From contig JBKCPL010000004.1 of assembly GCA_046309355.1 (NCBI GenBank), positions 1 through 10,183 on the forward strand: 10,183 nt of DNA. The letters run 5' to 3'. The translations under genes were made by a program, and so were the position numbers. This document shows, in pieces, positions 1 to 6,121 of this stretch. The notes below the pieces were generated by a model. It worked only from the letters and a program-made list of their open reading frames with translations, was not told where the DNA came from and ran no database searches. Within the stretch, counting starts at the first letter, position 1. Every line of letters starts with the position of its first letter. The stretch is from CAYSBE01 sp046309355 (GTDB lineage Bacteria; Bacteroidota; Bacteroidia; UKL13-3).

Positions 1-159
1 CCATGGATTTGAAATCAGCATATCACGCAGTTTGGTTTTGGAGTTGATTGAACCAACCATCATATCTTCTGTTTCATACTCGTAATCACAACTTGAAATG
101 AACAGTACGCACACCGATACGTAAATTAAGTTCTTGAATCGCATATAGGCATTTATCAT
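1..159 (-). CDS. Predicted lipoprotein, N-terminal fragment (partial)
   Basis: This reading frame stays open to the window edge, so only the first 53 residues are visible. It begins MINAYMRFKNLIY, followed by a hydrophobic stretch and then LFISSC, a good lipobox with the acylated cysteine at about residue 24. After the cysteine the chain is acidic (DYEYETED), as is common for lipoproteins exported to the outer membrane in Bacteroidota. A second Met at residue 6 (position 144) gives a more compact signal peptide, MRFKN plus the hydrophobic core, and may be the true start. The gene begins 11 bases after the stop of the barrel-protein gene at 171-743, so the two are probably co-transcribed and may form a small envelope unit. 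No domain is recognisable in the visible part, so the function is unknown. Confidence 0.6.
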   Translation of the reverse strand, partial: MINAYMRFKNLIYVSVCVLFISSCDYEYETEDMMVGSINSKTKLRDMLISNPW

Positions 160-170
160 ATTGTTAGTGT

Positions 171-743
171 CTAAGGAATTAAAATTAATTGCAGACCATA
201 CATGTTACGTCTTTCATTAGTCGGATAAAGTACACCGGTACTTTGATTGCGCATAAGTGTACGAATACGAATTTGCTTAGTCACCCGAAATGAAAATCCA
301 ATCTCGTAAAAGGCAGAATGGACGAAATCGTTATGGCTATAGCTGACTATACGATTGTCATTGGATATATAACTGCCGCTTATCGGAATACAATATCCGG
401 GTTTGAAATCGAGCTGAGCCAAATATTCTTTAAAACAACGTGTACGAAACTGAATATAAACGGGCAGTTGAGTTATTTCAATATTCTGGCCACGGTTAAA
501 ATATTCTAAACCGGTTCCCAAGGCAATGGAATGCCGATTATTTAGCTTATTTACATACTGCACATTAAAACCTGCGAAATGCTGAGTTATTTCGTTTGTC
601 GTATTGCTGCGTATCAGAATACTTCCGGCAATTTCCAGTGAGTGCGCATTGGTGGTTGTATCTGTAGATGTAGATTGTGTTTCGGATTGCGCTAAAGCCA
701 AGCATCCCATTCCTATAAGCAAAAATGTAAGTGTGAGTTTCAT
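171..743 (-). CDS. Small exported protein, predicted outer-membrane beta-barrel
   Basis: The protein has 190 residues. It opens with a clear signal peptide, MKLTLTFLLIGMGCLALAQ, probably cut near residue 19. A Ser/Thr-rich linker (about 20-32) follows. From about 35 to the end there are alternating polar/hydrophobic segments typical of short membrane-spanning beta-strands, for example HSIALGTGLEYF, ITQLPVYIQFRTR, AFYEIGFSFRV and MYGLQLILIP. This pattern suits the porin-like outer-membrane barrels common in Bacteroidota, but I cannot assign a specific family and no ligand is suggested. The last residues are strand-like but lack the terminal Phe typical of proteobacterial barrels. The gene lies 50 bases after tcdA and 11 bases before the lipoprotein gene. 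An inverted repeat and a weak promoter-like sequence sit just upstream of its ATG, so it may have its own control. Confidence 0.55.
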   Translation of the reverse strand: MKLTLTFLLIGMGCLALAQSETQSTSTDTTTNAHSLEIAGSILIRSNTTNEITQHFAGFNVQYVNKLNNRHSIALGTGLEYFNRGQNIEITQLPVYIQFRTRCFKEYLAQLDFKPGYCIPISGSYISNDNRIVSYSHNDFVHSAFYEIGFSFRVTKQIRIRTLMRNQSTGVLYPTNERRNMYGLQLILIP

Positions 744-752
744 GTATTTACC

Positions 753-773
753 TACGAATATATACCATTCGTA
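753..773. repeat. Perfect 7-bp inverted repeat upstream of barrel gene
   Basis: TACGAAT at 753-759 and ATTCGTA at 767-773 are perfect inverted copies separated by 7 bases, in the 50-base gap between tcdA and the barrel gene. There is no T-run after the hairpin on the minus strand, so it does not look like an intrinsic terminator. It overlaps a promoter-like sequence and could be an operator or a leader hairpin. Its role is inferred only from position. Confidence 0.35.
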
Positions 774-786
774 TGTTGAAAATCAA
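755..786 (-). promoter_or_regulatory. Weak promoter-like pair before barrel gene
   Basis: Read on the minus strand, TTG (784-786) lies 21 bases before TATATTCG (755-762). The second element differs by one base from the Bacteroidota -7 consensus TAnnTTTG, and the spacing suits the known TTG/-7 arrangement. Transcription would start only a few bases before the ATG at 743. The match is imperfect and may be chance. Confidence 0.2.
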
Positions 787-793
787 GCGAAAA

Positions 794-1525
794 TTATTTC
801 AGGTATAAATCGCGAATGGCCACGCTGGCAACTGTACAACCAAAAATAGCCGGCATATAACTGATGGTACCCGGAGATGATTTTTTATTTTGTCCTTCAA
901 CCAGCTTGATGCCCATATACTCAGCGGGCTGCTCGGGTGAGAAAACAACCTTCAGCCCTTTGCGTATCCCGAATTTGTAAAGGTACTTTCGTGTATATTT
1001 AGCCAGGTGGCAATTGTATGTTCGTGAAATATCGGCTACTCGTACTTGGGTTGGATCTATTTTGTTTCCTGCTCCCATTGAACTTACGATAGGAATTTTA
1101 CGCTCCATGCATTGTTTGATGAAGAACACTTTCGGAGCAAGTGTATCTATACAATCCAGTGCATAATCAAAGGTGTGTGCGTCCAGTATTTCTGTAGTGG
1201 TGTCGTCTTTAAAAAATTTTGAAATAACATTCAGCTCCAGCTCCGGATTGATGTCCAGCAGTCGTTTCGCCATCACATCACTTTTCAATTGTCCGTCTGT
1301 ACTTATCAGCGCGGGTAGTTGCCTGTTTCGGTTTGTTTCTTCTACGGTATCCGCATCTACAATGGTCATTTTGCCTACACCGCTGCGTGCTACCATTTCG
1401 GCTGCAATACCGCCAACTCCGCCTAATCCGACTACCAGCACATGTGCATGAATCAACTTTTGCAAGTGTGCTTCGCCCATCAGCAGCTGCGAGCGTCCCA
1501 TCCATGATTTTATTTCTTTCGCCAT
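794..1525 (-). CDS. tcdA: tRNA threonylcarbamoyladenosine dehydratase (TcdA)
   Basis: This is a 243-residue enzyme of the ThiF/E1-like superfamily. In the characterised family, TcdA uses ATP to dehydrate t6A at tRNA position 37 to the cyclic form ct6A, which supports decoding of ANN codons. Visible motifs are the nucleotide-binding loop VVGLGGVGG (about 31-39), acidic residues in IVDAD (55-59), the adenylation-site NRNRQLPA (65-72), LDCIDTLAPK (123-132), SSMGAGNKIDP (148-158) and a C-terminal SSPGTISYMPAIFG segment (216-229). There is no CxxC pair as in ThiF/MoeB, which favours TcdA over the sulfur-carrier activators. Length fits the family, at the short end. The ATG follows the TAA of the TatD-like gene with no base between, so translation is probably coupled. 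The E. coli sulfur partners CsdA/CsdE are not in this window. Confidence 0.9.
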   Translation of the reverse strand: MAKEIKSWMGRSQLLMGEAHLQKLIHAHVLVVGLGGVGGIAAEMVARSGVGKMTIVDADTVEETNRNRQLPALISTDGQLKSDVMAKRLLDINPELELNVISKFFKDDTTTEILDAHTFDYALDCIDTLAPKVFFIKQCMERKIPIVSSMGAGNKIDPTQVRVADISRTYNCHLAKYTRKYLYKFGIRKGLKVVFSPEQPAEYMGIKLVEGQNKKSSPGTISYMPAIFGCTVASVAIRDLYLK

Positions 1526-2182
1526 TTATATTCGTTCAAAAACTGCGGCAAAGTTACTGTTCTGTATGTGTACTAACTCCTCTAGGTTTATTTTTTTTAG
1601 TTCAGCCGCTTTGCGGTACACATCTTCAATATGGATATGCGAAGCGGTATCGGTTTCCAGAAAAAAATGGCTGTTATGAACTGATTGAAAAACGCGTTCG
1701 ATAGTAGGTTCAAATAAATCTGCACCAAATGAAAGATAACCGTTGTGTTTTTGAATGTCGTTTGCCTGCTGTATGTTTCCCCGAAACCCATGGTAAATAA
1801 AAGGCACCTTCGATTTTTTTTGATACGGCAGTATATCGCTGTAACTACGTACAGCATGTATAATCACCGGTTTTTGTACAGCTCTGGCCACCGTTAGTTG
1901 TGCATCGAAGTACCGCTGCTGAATATGAACAGGAGTAGGTATGCTACGGTCTATACCTGTTTCGCCAATAGCTACTACGCGGGGTAACATGGCCAGTTCG
2001 GTGAGTTTATGGATGGCATCATGCAATTCGTAATGCTGAACATGCCACGGATGAATGGCTGCACACACATCATACTTCAGCTGTGACACACACGATGCCG
2101 TTAACCGAAGGTACGCATTGCGAACAATGTATTCATCTGCCAGTCGGGGTTTGTGGTGCGTATGTATGTTGATGTATGCCAT
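1526..2182 (-). CDS. TatD-family metal-dependent hydrolase
   Basis: This 218-residue amidohydrolase-superfamily protein belongs to the TatD group. Characterised members are metal-dependent DNases or phosphodiesterases, but the substrate of this one is unknown. The full set of expected metal ligands can be read: HTHH (H7, H9), ETGID (E74), PVIIHAVRS (H109), YHGFRG (H131) and LETD (D178). AIHPW at 42-46 and NSNFAAVF near the C-terminus are further family landmarks. It is shorter than typical TatD proteins of about 260 residues, with the shortening spread through the chain rather than at one end. The TatD signature HCFTG reads HGFRG here. The gene starts just after the terminator that follows etfA, and its stop touches the start codon of tcdA, so the two form a tight two-gene unit. 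A link to tRNA modification is suggested only by this adjacency. Confidence 0.85.
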   Translation of the reverse strand: MAYINIHTHHKPRLADEYIVRNAYLRLTASCVSQLKYDVCAAIHPWHVQHYELHDAIHKLTELAMLPRVVAIGETGIDRSIPTPVHIQQRYFDAQLTVARAVQKPVIIHAVRSYSDILPYQKKSKVPFIYHGFRGNIQQANDIQKHNGYLSFGADLFEPTIERVFQSVHNSHFFLETDTASHIHIEDVYRKAAELKKINLEELVHIQNSNFAAVFERI

Positions 2183-2195
2183 GCAGGTGCAAAAT

Positions 2196-2229
2196 AAAAA
2201 AAGTCCTGCGTTGACGGGCAGGACTTTTT
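2196..2229 (-). terminator. Strong intrinsic terminator after etfA
   Basis: AAAAAGTCCTGC (2198-2209) pairs perfectly with GCAGGACTTTTT (2218-2229), a 12-bp stem with an 8-base loop. Read on the minus strand, the stem is followed by an unbroken run of seven T, so it should terminate the etfBA transcript 23 bases after the etfA stop. The plus-strand reading also ends in five T. The element ends only 13 bases before the ATG of the TatD-family gene. Confidence 0.9.
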
Positions 2230-2251
2230 CATACGATTCAATTTTTATGTT

Positions 2252-3229
2252 TTATGCCGATTGTGCTTTCAGCTTTTTAGCGGCTTCGGTTAGTTTGGGA
2301 AGAATGTCAAACGCATCGCCCACTATTCCGTAATCGGCTGCTTTAAAGAAAGGTGCTTCGGGATCTTTGTTGATTGCCACAATAACCTTGCTTGAGCTTA
2401 CTCCGGCCAAATGCTGAATAGCACCCGAAATACCCACGGCTATGTATAAGTTGGGTTTAATGGTGATGCCTGTTTGCCCCACGTGTTCATCGTGTGGCCT
2501 CCAGTGCATATCGCTTACCGGTTTTGAACAGGCTGTAGCTGCACCCAACGTTTGTGCCAGGTTTTCTATGAGTCCCCAGTTTTCAGGACCTTTCAGTCCG
2601 CGGCCTCCGCTTACTACAACTTCCGCTTCGGTCAACGGAATTTTACCTGTAACGCGTGAAACCTCAACCGGTGTAGTCATGTATTCCGAATCGTTTAAGC
2701 CGGCATCCGCTGTACTGATTTGTGCAGATTTGCTGTTTTGCGTTAAATCAAACGTATTGGGCGTAATGGCAAGAACTTTTATAGCCGTAGTCAGGTTTAC
2801 ATCGGCAAAGGCTTTTCCCGAAAATACACCTCTGCGAACAACAAAACCGTTTTCGGTTTTAGGGTATGAAATAACTCCGCTGGCAATGCCCGCTTTCAGC
2901 TTGGCTGCTACACGTGGTGCTACCGATTTGCCGCTGTATGTATTTGAAATTACGACTATGCGTGCATTCTCGGTTATGGCCGATTGTGCTATTACTTTAG
3001 CATAGGCTTCGGCTACAAATGAATTCAGTTTATCATGCGAAACGCTGATGATTTTGTCGGCACCGTAAACAGCCAGTTGATTCAATTGCTCAGTGGATAC
3101 CTGACCAATGGAAAGTGCAGTACACGAAGTAGCACTTTGACCGGCTATTTCACTGGCATAGCGAACGGCTTCCAGGGTTGATTTTTTAAATACGCCTTCA
3201 CTGTTTTCGGCAAATACGAATATGCTCAT
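2252..3229 (-). CDS. etfA: Electron transfer flavoprotein, alpha subunit
   Basis: The 325-residue alpha subunit pairs with EtfB to form the soluble FAD-containing ETF, which accepts electrons from acyl-CoA and related dehydrogenases and passes them to the quinone pool. The N-terminal domain (about 1-190) is the Rossmann-like ETF domain. The C-terminal FAD domain is very clear: GGRGLKG (208-214), PHDEHVGQTG (245-254), LYIAVGISGAIQHLAG (261-276), KVIVAINKDPEAPFFKAADYG (281-301) and IVGDAFDILPKL. The flavin-facing arginine of human ETF alpha, in the SRAAVD motif, aligns here with a lysine (K236, SKPVSD). From memory this is a Bacteroidota trait rather than a local mutation. The gene follows etfB by 28 bases and ends just before a strong terminator, so etfBA is a closed two-gene operon. 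No ETF:quinone oxidoreductase or dehydrogenase gene is adjacent. Confidence 0.95.
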   Translation of the reverse strand: MSIFVFAENSEGVFKKSTLEAVRYASEIAGQSATSCTALSIGQVSTEQLNQLAVYGADKIISVSHDKLNSFVAEAYAKVIAQSAITENARIVVISNTYSGKSVAPRVAAKLKAGIASGVISYPKTENGFVVRRGVFSGKAFADVNLTTAIKVLAITPNTFDLTQNSKSAQISTADAGLNDSEYMTTPVEVSRVTGKIPLTEAEVVVSGGRGLKGPENWGLIENLAQTLGAATACSKPVSDMHWRPHDEHVGQTGITIKPNLYIAVGISGAIQHLAGVSSSKVIVAINKDPEAPFFKAADYGIVGDAFDILPKLTEAAKKLKAQSA

Positions 3230-3231
3230 GG

Positions 3232-3263
3232 TATGAATTAAATTACGTGTTTATGAATTAAAT
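3232..3263. repeat. 12-bp direct repeat in the etfB-etfA junction
   Basis: TATGAATTAAAT occurs at 3232-3243 and again at 3252-3263, a 20-base period. The second copy includes the etfB stop codon and the first lies just upstream of the etfA start. It looks like a small local duplication that created part of the spacer. A regulatory role is possible but unsupported. Confidence 0.6.
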
Positions 3264-3995
3264 GATTTTGGCCTCGTTGTGCAGCAGTTCTATTAACTGT
3301 TCGGCTTGTTCGGCCGGAATTAGTTTGCATGAACCTTTAGCCGGTGGCAGATCAAATGCCAAGGTTGCACTGGTTTTATCTGCCGCAACAGCTTCTACCA
3401 CTTTAAGCGGTTTGGTGCGTGCGGCCATTATTCCGCGCATGTTGGGAATACGTGGTTCGGTAAATTCTTTTTGCGCACTGGCCACACAGGGCAGTTTACA
3501 TGTAACGGTTTCTTTTCCTCCGTCAATATCGCGTACCATAGTGGCTTCTCCGTTGGCAATATCCAGTTTGGTAATCACATTTACCGAAGGCATACCCAGC
3601 ATTTCGCCCAGCAATCCGCATACCTGGCCACCATTGTAGTCAATGGATTCACGTCCGGTAAGTATCAAATCAAACTGTTCGTTTTTGGCGTATGCGGCTA
3701 TTTGTTCAGCTACAAAAAAGGCATCGGTGGGTTCGGCATTTACGCGCACAGCTTCGTGTGCTCCAATGGCCAGCGCTTTGCGTATAGTAGCTTCGGTATC
3801 GGCCAGGCCTACAGTAATGGTAGAAACTGTTCCGCCATCTTTTTCAGTCAGTTCCAGTGCACGTGTTAATGCGAGTTCATCATACGGATTGATAATGAAC
3901 TGCACGCCTTGCGTGTTGAATTTCGTGTTATTGTCTGTAAAAGTTACTTTTGTGGTGGTGTCAGGCACATGGCTGATACATACTAAAATCTTCAT
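3258..3995 (-). CDS. etfB: Electron transfer flavoprotein, beta subunit
   Basis: The 245-residue beta subunit starts with MKILVCISHVPDTTTKV, the usual ETF-beta opening, followed by INPYDELALTRALEL (35-49), GGTVSTITVG (54-63) and RKALAIGAHEAVRV (72-85). The nucleotide-site loop is GRESIDYNGGQVCGLLGEML (114-133). The dehydrogenase-docking 'recognition loop' region corresponds to EPRIPNMRGIMAAR (180-193). In non-bifurcating ETFs this subunit binds AMP, and in bifurcating ETFs a second FAD. The loop here matches neither textbook form (DDDCNQTG or DGDTAQVGP) exactly, so the mode is not certain from sequence. No neighbouring bifurcating partner gene is present, which favours an ordinary electron-transfer role. 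A perfect -7 promoter match lies 33 bases before the ATG, so transcription of etfBA likely starts there. Confidence 0.94.
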   Translation of the reverse strand: MKILVCISHVPDTTTKVTFTDNNTKFNTQGVQFIINPYDELALTRALELTEKDGGTVSTITVGLADTEATIRKALAIGAHEAVRVNAEPTDAFFVAEQIAAYAKNEQFDLILTGRESIDYNGGQVCGLLGEMLGMPSVNVITKLDIANGEATMVRDIDGGKETVTCKLPCVASAQKEFTEPRIPNMRGIMAARTKPLKVVEAVAADKTSATLAFDLPPAKGSCKLIPAEQAEQLIELLHNEAKII

Positions 3996-4028
3996 ATACG
4001 GTTATAAGTATTGCATTAAAATGGTTGA

Positions 4029-4036
4029 CAAAAGTA
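4029..4036 (-). promoter_or_regulatory. Bacteroidota-type -7 element of etfBA
   Basis: Read on the minus strand, this is TACTTTTG, an exact match to TAnnTTTG. It lies 33 bases before the etfB ATG, giving a short leader of roughly 25-28 bases. No exact TTG is seen at the expected upstream distance, so only the -7 half is supported. It lies in the 63-base divergent gap shared with the TPR gene. Confidence 0.5.
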
Positions 4037-4058
4037 GCCTTTTTTTGTTTTTCAGGAA

Positions 4059-4379
4059 ATGAACAGCGAAGCACGTTTGCACAAGCTTAAAGAAATGCTG
4101 GAAACCAGTCCGGATGATGTGTTTTTGAACTATGCACTGGCCATGGAGCACCGTGGCATGAACGACTTGGTTTTAGCACAAGCGTATTTTAAACGCACGC
4201 TTGAACTGAACCCATCGCATGTGGCTGCTTATTACCAGTTGGGTGAATTGCTCATGCAGCACAATCAAACGGCTGAAGCCATTCAGCATCTGGAAGCAGG
4301 AGTGCAGCAGGCCAAATTAAAAAAAGATGCCAAAGCTGTTCGTGAAATTCAAGCCTTGCTGGACGAACTTCTTGATTAA
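4059..4379 (+). CDS. Small tetratricopeptide repeat (TPR) protein
   Basis: This 106-residue soluble protein has no signal peptide or membrane segment. It is built mostly of two TPR helical hairpins. The first (about 20-53) has the pattern FLNYALAMEHRGMNDLVLAQAYFKRTLELNP, and the second (about 54-87) is AAYYQLGELLMQHNQTAEAIQHLEAGV. Hallmark TPR positions (Ala/Gly at helix packing sites, Pro after the second helix) are present. A charged capping helix (AKAVREIQALLDELL) ends the protein. Such short TPR proteins usually act as protein-binding adaptors, but no partner is indicated. It is the only plus-strand gene in the left half. It diverges from etfB and converges on dnaB with only 3 bases between the two stop codons. 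Confidence 0.85.
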   Translation: MNSEARLHKLKEMLETSPDDVFLNYALAMEHRGMNDLVLAQAYFKRTLELNPSHVAAYYQLGELLMQHNQTAEAIQHLEAGVQQAKLKKDAKAVREIQALLDELLD

Positions 4380-4382
4380 CAT

Positions 4383-5921
4383 TTAGAAAGGGGCCGGTCC
4401 TTTTGGCGGATTAAATGGCGGGTAACCGTTATCTTCTTCATCGCCCTGCATATAATTCATTTTTGAGCTGATGGTGATGGTTCCGGGATTATCGATGAGC
4501 ATAGATGGATCGGGCACATCAAATTCGGTGAGGTCAATAAATTTGGTGTAATCGTGCTGGAAGCGAAGTTTTACCTTGTCCAGTGCACCGTTACGGTTTT
4601 TCGCGATGTGCAATTCGGCAATGCCGTGTGTAGATGAGCCGTCTTCAAACTGGGTTATGCCATAGTATTCGGGGCGGTAAATGAACATTACCATATCGGC
4701 ATCCTGCTCGATAGAGCCCGATTCACGAAGGTCGCTAAGCATGGGTATGGTAGCTACACCACGTTTTTCGGAGGCACGACTAAGCTGTGCCAGCGCTATA
4801 ACGGGTACATCCAATTCTTTGGCAAGGGCTTTCAGCGAGCGCGATATATAACTTACTTCCTGTTCGCGGTTTCCATTTTTGTTGTTGGCATCATCGCCCC
4901 TCATCAGCTGCAGGTAATCAATAATAATCAGGTCTACATTGTGCTGTTCTTTCAGTCTTCGGCATTTCGACCGCAGTTCAAAAACAGATAATGCAGGCGT
5001 ATCGTCAATAAAAATAGGTGCATCGTTAAGTCGGGCAATTTTACTGTTCAGCTGCTGCCACTCGTGGTCGGCAAGTGTTCCGCGTTTTAGTTTTTCACCT
5101 GTGATTTCAGCTTCTGATGAAATCATACGTGTTACCAATTGGCGGCTGCTCATTTCAAGCGAAAATATTCCGATAGCTCGTGGAGGGTCGCTGAGCAGTG
5201 ATGCATTGCGTGCCAGGGAAAGTACCAATGCCGTTTTACCCATACCGGGACGAGCAGCGATGATAATCAAGTCGGAACGCTGAAAACCTGATGTAATGCG
5301 GTCAAGGCGGGTGAAACCCGATGGAATACCGGTGAGTCCGCCTTCTTTTGATTTAAGCGATTCAATTTCCTTTATCGCATCTTTCAGCACCGCATTCATT
5401 TTTTTGTAATCCTTTTTGATATTTCCTTGCGATACTTCAAACAGTTTTTTCTCGGCACCGTCCAGCAACTCGAATGCATCGGTTGAGTCTTCATAAGCCT
5501 CGCGCTGTACTTCGGTAGCTATGCGTATAAGTTCGCGCTGAATAAATTTTTGAGCTATTATGCGGGCATGGTATTCAATATTGGCCGATGAGGCTACACG
5601 GTTAGTCAGTGTTGTGATGTAATACGCACCGCCTGCAATATCTAACTGGCCGCGCTTGCGCAACTCGGCAGTTACCGTAAGTATGTCAATGGGTTCGGCC
5701 GAACTGAACAGGTAGCGAATAGCATCAAATATGAGTACGTGTGCTTCTTTGTAAAAACTTTCGGGTTTTAAAATATCGGAAACTACCGTAATTGCATTTT
5801 TATCAAGCATCAGGGCGCCTAGTACGGCTTCTTCCAATTCAACAGCCTGTGGCTGAAGTTTGCCTGATTCAATTAATGGTGAATTATCGATTCGCGCTTT
5901 TCTCTTACTTTGCTCTGCCAT
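4383..5921 (-). CDS. dnaB: Replicative DNA helicase DnaB
   Basis: This is the hexameric 5'-3' helicase that unwinds DNA at the replication fork. The protein has 512 residues and is complete. The N-terminal DnaB domain (about 24-125) includes PQAVELEEAVLGALMLD, a typical opening of the family. A linker helix region follows (about 130-195). The RecA-like motor starts near 198 (GIPSGFTRLD). Walker A is ARPGMGKTAL (223-232, K229, T230), the catalytic glutamate is in SLEMSS (E256), Walker B is LIIIDYLQLM (331-340, D335), AQLSR holds the sensor glutamine (Q379), SDLRESGSIEQDADM is 396-410, and AKNRNG (440-445) carries the arginine-finger region. The C-terminal tail (about 470-512) is acidic then Pro/Gly-rich (PPFNPPKGPAPF) and probably disordered. 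There is no intein or frameshift. The gene has its own -7 promoter match and three DnaA boxes upstream, so DnaA may influence its expression. Confidence 0.97.
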   Translation of the reverse strand: MAEQSKRKARIDNSPLIESGKLQPQAVELEEAVLGALMLDKNAITVVSDILKPESFYKEAHVLIFDAIRYLFSSAEPIDILTVTAELRKRGQLDIAGGAYYITTLTNRVASSANIEYHARIIAQKFIQRELIRIATEVQREAYEDSTDAFELLDGAEKKLFEVSQGNIKKDYKKMNAVLKDAIKEIESLKSKEGGLTGIPSGFTRLDRITSGFQRSDLIIIAARPGMGKTALVLSLARNASLLSDPPRAIGIFSLEMSSRQLVTRMISSEAEITGEKLKRGTLADHEWQQLNSKIARLNDAPIFIDDTPALSVFELRSKCRRLKEQHNVDLIIIDYLQLMRGDDANNKNGNREQEVSYISRSLKALAKELDVPVIALAQLSRASEKRGVATIPMLSDLRESGSIEQDADMVMFIYRPEYYGITQFEDGSSTHGIAELHIAKNRNGALDKVKLRFQHDYTKFIDLTEFDVPDPSMLIDNPGTITISSKMNYMQGDEEDNGYPPFNPPKGPAPF

Positions 5922-5974
5922 ACGGGTTTCGAACTATATAAATTGGGTGTACGATTGGTCTGATTTTCTTCTCC

Positions 5975-5982
5975 CAAATCTA
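5975..5982 (-). promoter_or_regulatory. Bacteroidota-type -7 element of dnaB
   Basis: Read on the minus strand this is TAGATTTG, an exact TAnnTTTG match 53 bases before the dnaB ATG. No TTG is found at the usual upstream spacing, so support rests on the -7 half and its position. The DnaA boxes begin about 45 bases upstream of it. Confidence 0.45.
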
Positions 5983-6027
5983 TGTTGTGGAGTTTTGTAT
6001 TGCTACGCTTCTGTCATTAATTTCGAG

Positions 6028-6036
6028 TTATACACA
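6028..6036 (+). promoter_or_regulatory. DnaA box (TTATACACA)
   Basis: Exact match to the general DnaA-binding consensus TTATNCACA on the plus strand. It forms a perfect 9-bp inverted pair with the box at 6062-6070, with 25 bases between them. Confidence 0.6.
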
Positions 6037-6061
6037 TCAAAAAATTCGGGTGTTCATTTCT

Positions 6062-6070
6062 TGTGTATAA
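6062..6070 (-). promoter_or_regulatory. DnaA box (TTATACACA), minus strand
   Basis: The plus strand reads TGTGTATAA, so the minus strand carries TTATACACA, identical to the box at 6028-6036 and in the opposite direction. Both are exact TTATNCACA matches. Confidence 0.6.
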
Positions 6071-6112
6071 TACTGCTTGACATTTTGAGTTGCACGGCCG
6101 CATAAAGAATAG

Positions 6113-6121
6113 TTATTCACA
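6113..6121 (+). promoter_or_regulatory. DnaA box (TTATTCACA)
   Basis: A third exact TTATNCACA match, on the plus strand, 42 bases beyond the second box and immediately before an AT-rich segment. It differs from the other two at the variable fifth base. Confidence 0.5.

Noticed and set aside
2442..3005. 187-residue plus-strand open frame inside etfA
   Set aside because: It is fully antisense to a clear etfA gene and shows no family features. The same applies to the other antisense frames in etfB, dnaB and tcdA.
4025..4030. TTGACA resembling a sigma-70 -35 box before the TPR gene
   Set aside because: No -10 element follows at proper spacing, and Bacteroidota use a different promoter pattern. 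It overlaps the etfB -7 element on the other strand.
5860..6105. 81-residue plus-strand frame crossing the dnaB start and the DnaA boxes
   Set aside because: It has no recognisable domain or promoter and overlaps the dnaB 5' end, so it is taken as chance.
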